Shown: one piece after another, positions 28,089 through 36,698 of the stretch
Numbering within the stretch: position 1 is the stretch's first letter
Layout: each line of letters begins with the position of its first letter
Assembly: GCA_938016265.1 (NCBI GenBank)
Contig: CALLWB010000068.1
Span: 62,001 to 126,000, forward strand
Reading direction: 5' to 3'
Length of the DNA: 64,000 nt
Source of the DNA: an uncultured Saprospiraceae bacterium
Lineage (GTDB): Bacteria > Bacteroidota > Bacteroidia > Chitinophagales > Saprospiraceae
The notes under the pieces: generated by a model
Databases searched by the model: none
What the model saw: the letters and a program-made list of their open reading frames with translations, nothing else
What the model was told of the DNA's origin: nothing
Position numbers and translations under genes: made by a program

Positions 28089-29510
28089 TTATATTTTCTC
28101 CAGACCGGTTTTTGTAATCACAGAAGACTCTTGATAGGTATCATAATCCGTATTGATCTGCCAAAGATTGTGTTCCTCCCCATCAGCAATGGATTGCGCA
28201 GAAAGTAAACCCATCAAAATACTATGATCCTGATTGTTGTATTTGAATGCGCCATAACGGCCAATAACAGACAACTTATCTACTGTCTTCAAGTATTCCT
28301 CAACAGGCTCCAATCGTTTTTTATACCCTTGATCATAAACCGGATAACAACGTGGTATTCTAAAAATGGACCCGTCAGATATTTCTGCATCTCCGATCAA
28401 TCCAGTTTGTCTGATTTCCTTTTTAGCGAGATCAATCAACTTTTCATCACTCCATTTCCAAAAATCATCCGTATCGCGGTAGCACCAGTATTCCAATACC
28501 AAAATAGTAGTATCATCCTTTCCATAAAGGGTCGGCACCCAATTTCTAAAATTGGTGACACGGCCCATTCTCAAATCTGGAGAATGCACGTAAAGCCAAT
28601 TGTCTGGGAAGGTATCCTTCTCTTCTACTTTCAAATAGACAAGCAGCGTATCTCTAAATTTCAAAGAGTTGACTGAGTCCTTGACTACTTGAGGGGCTTC
28701 TGGCAAACGGTTGACCAACAGCGTAAGTGGCATAGAGGAAATGATGTGGTCGTATTCCTTGTACGTTCCATCTTCAAGAGTGATGGCTTTGGCGACTTGG
28801 TTTTCTGTGTGGACCATTTTAACTGGCGTTTTCAGAAAGAGCTTGCCTCCATTTTCTACCATGAGGTCCGCCATCCGACTATAGATCATGCCCGTTCCTT
28901 CAACAGGATAGGCAAACTGATCAACTAATGTCTTATGTTTATTGCCGCGATTGCCAATGAAGGCATTTTTTATCGCTTCGAAAAGGGAGAGTTTTTTGAT
29001 TCGCTGTGCAGCAAAATCTTCATCTAGTTCTTTGCAGGAAATACCCCATAGTTTTTCGCTATACGTCTTAAAGAAGATTTCGAAAAGCTGTCTGCCAAAA
29101 CGGGAGGTCACCCAATTTTCAAAAGAACCATCGGGTTTCGTAGGGCTAGCTTTCTCTTTCAGATAACTAAACAAACAACTTACCGCCTTGAACGGCCCCA
29201 AGTTGAGCAACGCATTGAATGGCTTCAGCGGATAATAGAAAAATTTGCCTTTATAGTAGATTCTGGTCAGTCGATCTACCATTTCGTAGTCATTGCCAGC
29301 GACTTCGAGCCACAATTTGTTGACGCGGATATCATTGCTAAAAAAGCGGTGAGGTCCAATGTCCACCTTTTGGTCCCACAAATCAATCGTTCTGGCCATC
29401 CCTCCGACCTGATCACTGGCTTCAAAAAGTTCAACGTCGATCCCTTTTTTTGCCAGTACATAGGCGGCGGTCATTCCAGCAGGTCCTGCACCGATTACAG
29501 CAACTTTCAT
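28089..29510 (-). CDS. FAD-dependent oxidoreductase related to UDP-galactopyranose mutase / protoporphyrinogen oxidase-like enzymes
   Basis: 473 residues starting with a Rossmann motif VIGAGPAGMTAAYVLAKKG and E in ELFEASDQVGG. IGPHRFFSNDIRVNKL and ENWVTSRFGRQLFEIFFKTYSEKLWG recall the UDP-galactopyranose mutase/HpnE-like part of the amine-oxidase superfamily. The C-terminus carries an FAD-contacting GRYGAFKYNNQDHSILMG. The UGM-like features plus the neighbouring O-antigen ligase suggest a sugar-nucleotide or lipid-linked substrate in surface glycan synthesis; the substrate is inference. Confidence 0.8.
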   Translation of the reverse strand: MKVAVIGAGPAGMTAAYVLAKKGIDVELFEASDQVGGMARTIDLWDQKVDIGPHRFFSNDIRVNKLWLEVAGNDYEMVDRLTRIYYKGKFFYYPLKPFNALLNLGPFKAVSCLFSYLKEKASPTKPDGSFENWVTSRFGRQLFEIFFKTYSEKLWGISCKELDEDFAAQRIKKLSLFEAIKNAFIGNRGNKHKTLVDQFAYPVEGTGMIYSRMADLMVENGGKLFLKTPVKMVHTENQVAKAITLEDGTYKEYDHIISSMPLTLLVNRLPEAPQVVKDSVNSLKFRDTLLVYLKVEEKDTFPDNWLYVHSPDLRMGRVTNFRNWVPTLYGKDDTTILVLEYWCYRDTDDFWKWSDEKLIDLAKKEIRQTGLIGDAEISDGSIFRIPRCYPVYDQGYKKRLEPVEEYLKTVDKLSVIGRYGAFKYNNQDHSILMGLLSAQSIADGEEHNLWQINTDYDTYQESSVITKTGLEKI

Positions 29511-29666
29511 TTAGTTAAGATTTGGTCTAGTAAAATGGAGGTCAAAGTTAAGCAATTTGCCTTGAATTCTATTGTCATTTTTCTCAAACAAACAAGTAGT
29601 GCCAAACTTTAACGTATTTGGGAATTCCTTCTTAGGTCCCATCATTAAAAAGTAGGTAATCAAATA

Positions 29667-29703
29667 AAAACAGACTACTCAAAAATCCAAAGTAGTCTGT
29701 TTT
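29667..29703 (-). terminator. Intrinsic terminator of asnS
   Basis: AAAACAGACTACT (29667-29679) and AGTAGTCTGTTTT (29691-29703) form a perfect 13-bp stem with an 11-base loop, 38 bases beyond the asnS stop on the minus strand. The A/T ends supply a U tract in either direction. Confidence 0.85.
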
Positions 29704-29740
29704 ATATTTGCCTTCATTTGAAGAATTTTTTTTTATTCTA

Positions 29741-31258
29741 TTAAGGTGTCAATCGACCGTATCGGCGTGGGAAAGGGTTGGTTTCCCTTACATGATCAAG
29801 GTTGCAAACCCAACGGACAATACGAGCCAACCCTAATCCAAATCCAGCATGTGGGACGGAACCAAAGCGACGCAAGTCAAGGTACCATTCAAACTCAGAC
29901 ATCGGCAAATCGTGCTCCTTGATTTTCCGAACAAGGACATCCAGGCTGGTTTCTCTTTCTGAGCCACCTACTATTTCTCCGAAGCCTTCAGGCGCAAGCA
30001 AATCGACTCCTTTTACATAGTTCGGGTCGCCGTCTACTTCTTTCATATAGAATGCTTTGATTTTTGACGGCCAGTTGTACACCATAACCGGAGCATCAAA
30101 AACTCTGGTCAAAACGGTTTCGTCCGATCCACCAAAGTCCTCTCCATCTTTGAAGTTTCTAGCAGATTCTATCCATTTTGGAATGTTTCTGCACTGTTCT
30201 TCCAGTGTGCTGATTTCCTTTTTCAGTTGGAGTATTTTACTTTCGTTAAATTTTCGCACACCTTTCTTTACACCGCCAGCAATGGTCGTCTCCCGCTCTT
30301 TGACTTCTGCGTTCTTTTCTTCGATTCCTTGCTTTGCTGCAGCGAGGTCTTCTTCTTGCACGGTGATGGCGTTTTTCCCGTTTACTTCCTTGTTTCCTTG
30401 GAGGATTTGTACGGCATCGACATATTTTACTCGTGGGAATACCTGGTTGACACTTTCCAGTTTGCTGATGTCTCTACCAAGTACTTCCAATTCTGTTTGG
30501 TTGTTTTTCAGGACTCTGTTGATGAGGTGTTTGGTGAAGGCCTCAATCAAGTCCATGTTCATTTCGTTGGTATAGAACGCCATCTCTGGTTCGATCATCC
30601 AAAACTCAGCTAAGTGTCTTGGGGTATCTGATTTTTCAGCACGGAATGTCGGGCCAAAGGTGTAAATTTTCCCTTGTGCCATGGCCATCGCTTCACCATA
30701 TAGCTGGCCGGACTGTGCCAAATAGGCTGGTTCTCCAAAAAAATCAGTTTCAAACAAATCTGTCGTCCCTTCGCAAGCGCTTCCTGTAAAAATTGGAGAA
30801 TCCATCTGAATAAATCCGTTGTTCTGGAAATACTCATGAATTCCCATTTTCAATTCGTTTCTGATACGCATGATTGCCCACTGTCGTTTGGAGCGCAGCC
30901 ATAAGTGTCTTTTGTCTGCCAAAAACCGAACGCCGTGCGCTTTATTGGCAATCGGATATTCTGCAGAAATATGATAAATTTCAAGGCTAGAGACTTGCAG
31001 CTCATAGCCGCCCATCTGTTTTTCGTCTTTGACCACCATTCCCGTAAGGGCAAGAGAACTCTCTTGTGTGAGGCTTTTTGCAAGCTCAAATTGTTCTTCG
31101 CCGACGGCATCCAATGATATGACGCATTGTGCAAATCCGCTTCCGTCCCTGAAGACTACGAAGATGTTTGTTTTACTTTCGCGTTTGTTGGCTACCCATC
31201 CTTTTACGGTGATCTCTTTCCCTTCATGCGTGGGAAACTCTTTTATATATTGATGCAT
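29741..31258 (-). CDS. asnS: Asparagine-tRNA ligase with a coiled-coil insertion
   Basis: 505 residues from the ATG at 31258, where the OB-fold anticodon domain begins (EGKEITVKGWVANKRES). An upstream in-frame start at 31363 would add 35 residues unlike AsnRS. Class II motifs are present: motif 2 in FRAEKSDTPRHLAEFWMIEPE (about 206-225) and motif 3 in GFGLGLARIVRW near the C-terminus. Between VDAVQILQ and FGGSDETVLTR (about 288-372) there are some 85 extra residues, Lys/Glu-rich and helical, absent from the E. coli enzyme. The gene charges tRNA-Asn. It ends at a strong terminator and has a structured leader. Confidence 0.95.
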   Translation of the reverse strand: MHQYIKEFPTHEGKEITVKGWVANKRESKTNIFVVFRDGSGFAQCVISLDAVGEEQFELAKSLTQESSLALTGMVVKDEKQMGGYELQVSSLEIYHISAEYPIANKAHGVRFLADKRHLWLRSKRQWAIMRIRNELKMGIHEYFQNNGFIQMDSPIFTGSACEGTTDLFETDFFGEPAYLAQSGQLYGEAMAMAQGKIYTFGPTFRAEKSDTPRHLAEFWMIEPEMAFYTNEMNMDLIEAFTKHLINRVLKNNQTELEVLGRDISKLESVNQVFPRVKYVDAVQILQGNKEVNGKNAITVQEEDLAAAKQGIEEKNAEVKERETTIAGGVKKGVRKFNESKILQLKKEISTLEEQCRNIPKWIESARNFKDGEDFGGSDETVLTRVFDAPVMVYNWPSKIKAFYMKEVDGDPNYVKGVDLLAPEGFGEIVGGSERETSLDVLVRKIKEHDLPMSEFEWYLDLRRFGSVPHAGFGLGLARIVRWVCNLDHVRETNPFPRRYGRLTP

Positions 31259-31734
31259 GATTACGATTTTGTAGTGGCCTACGAATTGAAATCCGTGCCA
31301 CCATTGTCTTAAAACTTGTTTACTAATACGAAGGGAGACGAATCCGTCTCTAGTTTTCGTCAATTACGACAGGCAGCGGTCAATTGATGCCGCTGCCGAT
31401 TAATATTTAAAAGTAAACAAATCACAATAATTCAATTTTTTAGGAGTGCGAAACTAAGGAAAATTATGGTAACCTAAAAGAGTAACGTAATCTTGTTACT
31501 AGGCTAACAACCGTTTTTAAAGAATAATTCAATTGGTAGGAATATTTGTACAGATATTTTTTTTGTTGCAATATGATGTGCCGAGAACTTGTTAAAAAGG
31601 AATTGGCAGTTGAGATAGGGGCAAAAGCGGATGTAGCCACTATGTTTGTAGTAGAATGCTTCTTGAATATTTAGTTATTGGCGGTATTAGGTTTAAATCG
31701 TATCCCGTCTAATTTCTACCTCCTACTCAAAACC
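31259..31734. other. asnS leader and upstream intergenic region
   Basis: About 475 bases. The asnS side holds three hairpins (31274-31301, 31335-31350, 31372-31397). Further right is a 27-base sequence near 31592-31618 also found at 1571-1597. No additional gene is apparent. Confidence 0.6.
31274..31397 (-). promoter_or_regulatory. Structured 5' leader of asnS
   Basis: On the transcribed minus strand three hairpins precede the start codon: GGCAGCGG/CCGCTGCC (31372-31397, perfect 8 bp around a TCAATTGA core), GAGACG/CGTCTC (31335-31350) and GTGGC/GCCAC plus ACG/CGT (31274-31301) ending 16 bases before the ATG. The last could affect translation start. None has a long U tract. Resemblance to a known regulator (for example a T-box) was not seen. 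Confidence 0.4.
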
Positions 31735-32187
31735 CTATCTTTCAAAAATAAACGGGAAGGTAATTTCCTCATTGGAAACGATCGCTTTTAGTTGGGCGCC
31801 TTCCATAAAGTATTCTATTTTTTTTGGAAAATCATTTTCCTTGTTTTCGCAAATAAATCGCCCTTTCGTTTGGCTGGTAAATGGGAAATAAACAGGGGCA
31901 TCCTTGCCAAGAATAACTTCGAGATTTAGCACCCCGTTTATAGGAAGAATTTTCATGTACTCCTTAGAAACCGTATCTTTTTCTACCATGGTGTATCCAA
32001 TTCCTTCTAGCACTGTGGCGGACTTTCGGTCCCAGTGTTCGTAGGTCTTTTGGCCTTCTTGGTCGTTGGTGCGATTCCAAGTTCCCAGTAGCCAGTCAAT
32101 GTTGTTTTCAGGTAGTGTTTTGGGAGTCGATGGCTGGTTGCAGGAGGAGATTATTACCAGGAGGATTATTATTGGTGAATATTTCAT
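31735..32187 (-). CDS. Small lipoprotein, DUF6265-like
   Basis: 150 residues with a lipoprotein signal (IIILLVIISSC, lipobox near residue 16). The mature part has the pattern WLLGTWNRTNDQEGQKTYEHWDRKSATVLEGIGYTM ... DTVSKEYMKIL, which I associate with the DUF6265 family of small lipocalin-like beta proteins. Function unknown. It follows the FMO-like gene by 22 bases on the same strand and is probably co-transcribed with it. Confidence 0.7.
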   Translation of the reverse strand: MKYSPIIILLVIISSCNQPSTPKTLPENNIDWLLGTWNRTNDQEGQKTYEHWDRKSATVLEGIGYTMVEKDTVSKEYMKILPINGVLNLEVILGKDAPVYFPFTSQTKGRFICENKENDFPKKIEYFMEGAQLKAIVSNEEITFPFIFER

Positions 32188-32209
32188 TTTTCAACAGTTT
32201 TAATATGGA

Positions 32210-33508
32210 TTAACCTAGCATTTTTTCGTGTTTCGCTAATTCTTTTAGGTAGGTGTCCTTGTGGACATAGTAGGCCATACGGTCTAACTTTATGTATTTG
32301 TATCCACCATTTAGGTTAGGAATAGACTTACTTTTGGCGTCAATCAATTTTTGCGCTTTTTGTGGTGTTTCTTCTTGTGCTTTGATAAATTTGGCTACCA
32401 GATTTGACATTTTTGCACGTCCGTGCCATCCGATTCCTGCAGCTTCTATCATACTGAGGACAAATAGATTGTTGTGTTTAGGGTGGAAAATATTCAAATA
32501 CAATTTTGGCGCAGCCCCATTCCAATTCAGATGTTCCTGATCAATAAACGGATAGTGCAACTTATAGCCAGTCGCCAATAACACCAAATCATAATCTTCA
32601 GACGTCCCATCTTTGAAATGAATCGTCTTCCCGTCCATCTTTTTTATGTCTGCCTTTACGGAAATATCTCCATGTCCAATATGGTAAAGAATAAGGCTGT
32701 TAACAATCGGGTGGGATTCATACAGTTTGTGATCTGGTTTTGGAAACCCAAAATTTTCAGGATCTCCTGTAAAGAATTTCAACAAAACAGTATCCAATCG
32801 CTGTTTTACTGGCTTGGGGAAAGTCAGTTTACCGCCAATAGAGTCCGCGGGTTTTCCAAAAACGTACTTTGGCACAAAATGATAGCCTCTTCGAACGCTG
32901 ATATCTACACTCTTTGCCCGATGCACAGCGTCGACAGCAATATCGCAACCACTATTCCCTGCACCAATAATCAACACCCGTTTGCCTTCAAAAAGAGCAG
33001 CGTTTTTATAACTTTTTGAATGAATGATCTCCCCGTCAAACTGGCCTTCGAAGGTTGGAATATTAGGGTGCGATAGATTCCCATTCGCGATAAGCACGCC
33101 TTTATACAAATGAGTGCCTCCTGGTTTTACAGTGATTTCCCAGCCGCCATCGACTGGTTTAAGTTGCTCTACTTGAGTATTGAAGAAATAATTTTTGTAC
33201 AAATCAAAGTGCTCCGCAAAATCTATAAAATATTGACGCATCTCTCGGTGACTAGGATAGTCCGCCACGGTTTCTCTCATTGGAAAGTCGGTAAATTCAG
33301 TCATTCGTTTGGAGGAAATCAGGTGTGCTGACTCGTAGACAGTGCTGTTTTCGTTTTCAATATTCCAGAGACCACCTACGTTTGCGGCGGATTCAAACCC
33401 ATCAAAAGAAATTCCTTGTTCTTTTAGGTTTTTTGCTGCAGCAAGGCCAGCTGGGCCCGCTCCAATTATTGCATATTTTTCAGAAGTGTTTTCGTAAATG
33501 GTATTCAT
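32210..33508 (-). CDS. Flavin-containing monooxygenase-like NAD(P)/FAD oxidoreductase
   Basis: 432 residues with an FAD Rossmann motif YAIIGAGPAGLAAAKNL near the N-terminus, the FMO/BVMO identifying sequence FDGEIIHSKSYKN (FxGxxxHxxxY), an NADP Rossmann motif VLIIGAGNSGCDIAVDA, and the LLATGYKLHYPF (ATGY) segment. Such enzymes oxygenate N, S or ketone groups using NADPH and O2. The substrate is unknown. It is upstream of a small lipoprotein gene, probably in a two-gene operon. Confidence 0.88.
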   Translation of the reverse strand: MNTIYENTSEKYAIIGAGPAGLAAAKNLKEQGISFDGFESAANVGGLWNIENENSTVYESAHLISSKRMTEFTDFPMRETVADYPSHREMRQYFIDFAEHFDLYKNYFFNTQVEQLKPVDGGWEITVKPGGTHLYKGVLIANGNLSHPNIPTFEGQFDGEIIHSKSYKNAALFEGKRVLIIGAGNSGCDIAVDAVHRAKSVDISVRRGYHFVPKYVFGKPADSIGGKLTFPKPVKQRLDTVLLKFFTGDPENFGFPKPDHKLYESHPIVNSLILYHIGHGDISVKADIKKMDGKTIHFKDGTSEDYDLVLLATGYKLHYPFIDQEHLNWNGAAPKLYLNIFHPKHNNLFVLSMIEAAGIGWHGRAKMSNLVAKFIKAQEETPQKAQKLIDAKSKSIPNLNGGYKYIKLDRMAYYVHKDTYLKELAKHEKMLG

Positions 33509-33680
33509 AAAATCGGGATCTTTCTTGTTGGAACTTAAACAAAGTTTACGCTAGAGTTGTTATTATACATAAGTTTCCTTAAAATTAGGAATTAATTTTG
33601 GATATTCTACTGTAGGTTGTTTGCCCTTGATTAGATATGCCAACTAATTCGTTTTTCAAAACTTCTCAAACAACTATTTT

Positions 33681-34541
33681 ATGAAAATTAGGTTCTTTCT
33701 TATTCTATTGGCTGGAATTGGGGCATACATTCTTAATTCTGGTGCTACCCAAGGGGCCGCAAATGTATTGAATGACGGGTATACGGGAGCTCCCGGGGAC
33801 AAAACGGGCTGCTCAATAACCAACTGCCATGCGGATATCAATTCGTTTGGAACCTCTGTAACAATTGAAGTAATGGATGCTGCAAGCGGGAGCCCAGTTA
33901 CCTCTTACATTCCTAGTACTATTTACGATGTAAAAGTAACCATTGGAACGACTTCTGCTCCTGCTGGGTATGGGTTTCAAATAATTTGTCTGCATGACCA
34001 AAACAATGCTCAAGCGGGGAATTGGTCTGCTCCTGGCACCGATGTTCGGTTGTCCACTTCTACAGTTACAGGACGCAACTACGCCGAACACAACAAGCGA
34101 AGCACCACCAACAATTTTACCGTAAAATGGCAGGCACCAGGTTTTGCGTCTAGTACCGGCAGTGTGACTTTTTATGCCTCCGGCAATTCTGCCAATGGAA
34201 ATAATATGAAAAGTGGCGATGACCCGGGCAATGCATCCTTTACAATTCCAGAGCAAACATCAGGAGGAATCTTCGAGAATGATCGATTGGCGGTACACCT
34301 TAGTTTTTACCCTAATCCGGCCAGCGAATTTCTGAACATTGATATCGCGGGTGAATTGTCAGGCAATTATGATTTGGAAATTTTTGACGAGTTAGGAAGA
34401 AAAACCACAACGGAAAATCTAGCATTGAGTGCTGGAGACAATAACCATCAAATGGATGTTTGTGATTTTGTGCCGGGGACATATACCTTGAGATTGCACA
34501 AGGATGGAAAATATAAAACGGCTCGTTTTGTGAAATTATAA
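33681..34541 (+). CDS. Secreted T9SS cargo with reelin-like (choice-of-anchor V type) domain
   Basis: 286 residues: signal peptide (MKIRFFLILLAGIGAYILNSG), then NVLNDGYTGAPGDKTGCSITNCHAD, which is typical of choice-of-anchor V proteins. A beta-sandwich region (TIYDVKVTIGTTSAPAGYGFQI ... FTVKWQAPG ... FYASGNSANGN) follows, and the C-terminus is a T9SS type A sorting domain (FYPNPASEFLNIDI ... PGTYTLRLHKDGKYKTARFVKL). Predicted to be exported and probably surface-attached. Role unknown. Confidence 0.85.
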   Translation: MKIRFFLILLAGIGAYILNSGATQGAANVLNDGYTGAPGDKTGCSITNCHADINSFGTSVTIEVMDAASGSPVTSYIPSTIYDVKVTIGTTSAPAGYGFQIICLHDQNNAQAGNWSAPGTDVRLSTSTVTGRNYAEHNKRSTTNNFTVKWQAPGFASSTGSVTFYASGNSANGNNMKSGDDPGNASFTIPEQTSGGIFENDRLAVHLSFYPNPASEFLNIDIAGELSGNYDLEIFDELGRKTTTENLALSAGDNNHQMDVCDFVPGTYTLRLHKDGKYKTARFVKL

Positions 34542-34620
34542 ATCCGCTTTCGCGGAATAAAAAAGTAAGCATCATTAAACATTTCGTCGTTGGATTTATC
34601 CACTGGATAGGATAAGGTTC

Positions 34621-34682
34621 CTTTTTGAATTGCCGAAAGTCAGACCACATTCAAAACTCTTCGAGATCGTTCAGGAATCTTC
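34621..34682 (-). repeat. Dispersed intergenic repeat, copy B (62 bp)
   Basis: Reverse complement of 3320-3381 with about 4 mismatches. It lies between the convergent ends of the T9SS cargo gene (34541) and pth (34706). Confidence 0.75.
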
Positions 34683-34705
34683 AAGATTGTGAAGGAATCC
34701 TTTTT

Positions 34706-35266
34706 TTATCCATTGATTTTGCTCATGCTCCGGCCTAAACCGATGGTGCCGAAAGAGAGTACGCCGTCCATTGCGCGTTCTACTAAATCAGGAAGTTGTT
34801 CTACTTCTTTTTTTTCCCATTTCCCCAGGACAAAATCGACTTGTCGCCCTTTGTTGAAATTGTTTCCAATACCAAAGCGCAATCTGGCGTAATTTTGACT
34901 GCTTAGCTTTAGGTTGATGTCTTTCAGACCGTTATGTCCGCCGTCTTTTCCTTTTCCGCGGAGTCTGATTTTTCCAAGGTCGAGATTCAGGTCGTCAACA
35001 ATTACCAGGAGGTTTTCTGGTTTTAAGTTGAGTTTTTGAATCCAATAGAGGACTGCCTTTCCGCTTAAGTTCATAAACGTGGTTGGCTTCAGTAAATGAA
35101 AGGTTCTTCCTTTGTGTTTGAAATTGGCGGTGTAACCTAGACGATCGTCTTTGAATTTGACTTCAAATTTTTTGGCGAGGTGATCTATTACTTCAAAGCC
35201 TATGTTGTGTCTGGTGTCGTCGTATTCTGCACCAATATTGCCCAGGCCAACGATCAGATATTTCAT
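34706..35266 (-). CDS. pth: Peptidyl-tRNA hydrolase
   Basis: 186 residues from the ATG at 35266 (MKYLIVGLGNIGAEYDDTRHNIGFEVID); a further-upstream ATG at 35323 adds a non-conserved 19-residue leader. Catalytic residues expected for Pth are present: N10 in GLGNIG, H20 in TRHNIGF and D in VIVDDLNLDLG; the KGKDGGHNGLKDI loop is also typical. The enzyme releases tRNA from drop-off peptidyl-tRNA. It lies downstream of rplY in the usual rplY-pth order, but a terminator stands between them. Confidence 0.95.
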   Translation of the reverse strand: MKYLIVGLGNIGAEYDDTRHNIGFEVIDHLAKKFEVKFKDDRLGYTANFKHKGRTFHLLKPTTFMNLSGKAVLYWIQKLNLKPENLLVIVDDLNLDLGKIRLRGKGKDGGHNGLKDINLKLSSQNYARLRFGIGNNFNKGRQVDFVLGKWEKKEVEQLPDLVERAMDGVLSFGTIGLGRSMSKING

Positions 35267-35338
35267 AGGATCCGGCTCTTTATTTTTATTTAGAAAAAAC
35301 GAAAAAAAGTCTTTAAACATCATATAGTACTAAACACG

Positions 35339-35370
35339 AAAAGAGACGTAAAAAGTTTCACGTCTCTTTT
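35339..35370 (-). terminator. Intrinsic terminator between rplY and pth
   Basis: AAAAGAGACGT and ACGTCTCTTTT form a perfect 11-bp stem with a 10-base loop. Read on the minus strand it follows the rplY stop by about 34 bases and ends in an A/T-rich tract, so pth may depend on read-through or its own promoter. Confidence 0.75.
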
Positions 35371-35403
35371 CAAAATATTTTTAGCTAAAAATGGAGTGTC
35401 AGA

Positions 35404-36036
35404 TTACTCTGCTGCCTCGGCAGCTACTTCAGCACCTGCTTCAGCTCCTTCAGCACCTGCTTCTTCTGCACTTGCTTCTGCACTTCTTAGAGCACGTGGT
35501 ACTTCGACAGAGGCAATTGGATTGCTCAATGCGCTTAAAACAGTAACACCGTCCATTTCCTTAATATCTCTAACTCTGACCGATTGGCCAAGGTCTACAT
35601 GAGAAACATCGACAGACACTTTGTCAACTATATTTTCAGGAGTTGCTTCTATATTGATTCTTCTCATCTTCAACATCAAGGCACCTCCTTGTTTTACACC
35701 TGGTGCAACACCATCAATTTTGATAGGGACTTCAACTCGAACAAGTTTTTCTGGAACTAGTTCTACAAAGTCTGCGTGAAGAATACTATCTGAAACTGGG
35801 TGAAACTGTACGTTTTTGAGAATCGCTTTATACGATTTCCCATCAAGTGTAACCTCTACAATTTTGAAATCTGGTGTATACACCAAATGTCTAAATGCTT
35901 TAGCAGAAGCAGAAAAGTGTTTGTTTTCTTCTCCTCCATACATTACACAAGGAACGTCATTGTTACGTCTTACTGCTTTCGTAGCTTTTTTACCAAGATC
36001 AGTCCGGAGATTACCGGCTATTGCAATTGTTTGCAT
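35404..36036 (-). CDS. rplY: 50S ribosomal protein L25 (Ctc-type)
   Basis: 210 residues from the ATG at 36036 (MQTIAIAGNLRTDLGKKATKAVRR), where L25 normally begins; a start at 36096 would add 20 unrelated residues. The N-terminal 5S rRNA-binding domain is followed by the Ctc-type beta domain (LVRVEVPIKIDGVAPGVKQGGALMLKMRRINIEATPENI) and an Ala/Glu-rich tail (about 180-210) usual in Bacteroidota. It binds 5S rRNA in the central protuberance. Confidence 0.95.
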   Translation of the reverse strand: MQTIAIAGNLRTDLGKKATKAVRRNNDVPCVMYGGEENKHFSASAKAFRHLVYTPDFKIVEVTLDGKSYKAILKNVQFHPVSDSILHADFVELVPEKLVRVEVPIKIDGVAPGVKQGGALMLKMRRINIEATPENIVDKVSVDVSHVDLGQSVRVRDIKEMDGVTVLSALSNPIASVEVPRALRSAEASAEEAGAEGAEAGAEVAAEAAE

Positions 36037-36245
36037 ATCATCAAAAATTTTACTGGAATCTAAATTATTTGGCTCTTTTCCCAAAATGGCTCGCAAAGAT
36101 AGGAATTAATTATAGTTTTTGGTAACAAATGATGAAGATAATGCAATACTAACAAGTAAACAATTAAGAAATCCATCATTCCGCGGCTTATCTTTTGAAC
36201 AAACCGATCTACTTTGTGCCACTTTTTTGTTCAAATTTTAAAATT

Positions 36246-36283
36246 AAAAAGCCTCTTGCAAACAAATTACAAGAGACTTTTTA
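36246..36283 (-). terminator. Intrinsic terminator downstream of the tRNA gene
   Basis: Read on the minus strand AAAAGTCTCTTG pairs with CAAGAGGCTTTTT (one G-U type position), located a few bases past the 3' end of the tRNA and ending in a T run. Confidence 0.7.
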
Positions 36284-36290
36284 TTGTTAG

Positions 36291-36364
36291 TGGGCCCACC
36301 TGGACTCGAACCAGGGACCAACGGGTTATGAGTCCGTTGCTCTAACCAACTGAGCTATAGGCCC
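36291..36364 (-). tRNA. tRNA with CAU anticodon (Met, or Ile2)
   Basis: 74 bases on the minus strand. The acceptor stem GGGCCTA pairs with TGGGCCC with one G-U pair, discriminator A, no encoded CCA. D arm AGCTCAGTTGGTTAGAGC and T arm CCTGGTTCGAGTCCAGG are canonical. The anticodon loop is CTCATAA, anticodon CAT. The anticodon stem ACGGA/CCCGT has an A-C mismatch at the closing pair (31-39). A CAU anticodon may mean elongator Met or lysidine-modified Ile; sequence alone does not settle it. It is not the initiator (acceptor end is paired, no GGG pairs in the anticodon stem). Confidence 0.92.
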
Positions 36365-36698
36365 TCAATTGATTTTTGTTTGAACATAAACTTATTGAAT
36401 ATCCAAATCAGGAATCAAATTTACATCCTTTGAAATCATTTTACAATGTTTTGATAAAAAAAATGATTTTTTCATTCATTGAAAGTAGGAAAACTTCAAA
36501 AGGGTCTTGATTTTTATACCTTGATTGATAGTATAACCGAGAATAATTTAAAAAAGTTCTTATCTGAAACAGAAAGTTAGCAACCTTCAAAAATAAGTAC
36601 TGCACTTAAATTTCCTACTTTAAAATTGATAAAATTTCCAATTACTTTAAAATTCCTTATATTATTATCGACTTACAAACTTCCTAACACTAACTACA
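36365..36698. other. Intergenic region upstream of the tRNA and the T9SS protease-like gene
   Basis: 334 bases of AT-rich sequence between divergent transcription units. I see no gene; a weak minus-strand -7-like TATGTTCA lies near the tRNA. Confidence 0.5.

Noticed and set aside
31259-31397. T-box in the asnS leader
   Set aside because: No T-box sequence (UGGNACC-like bulge) or terminator with U tract is visible; T-boxes are also not expected in Bacteroidota.
34542-34560. TCCGC/GCGGA hairpin after the T9SS cargo gene as a terminator
   Set aside because: Stem is only 5 bp and is followed by A rather than T on the coding strand; not convincing.
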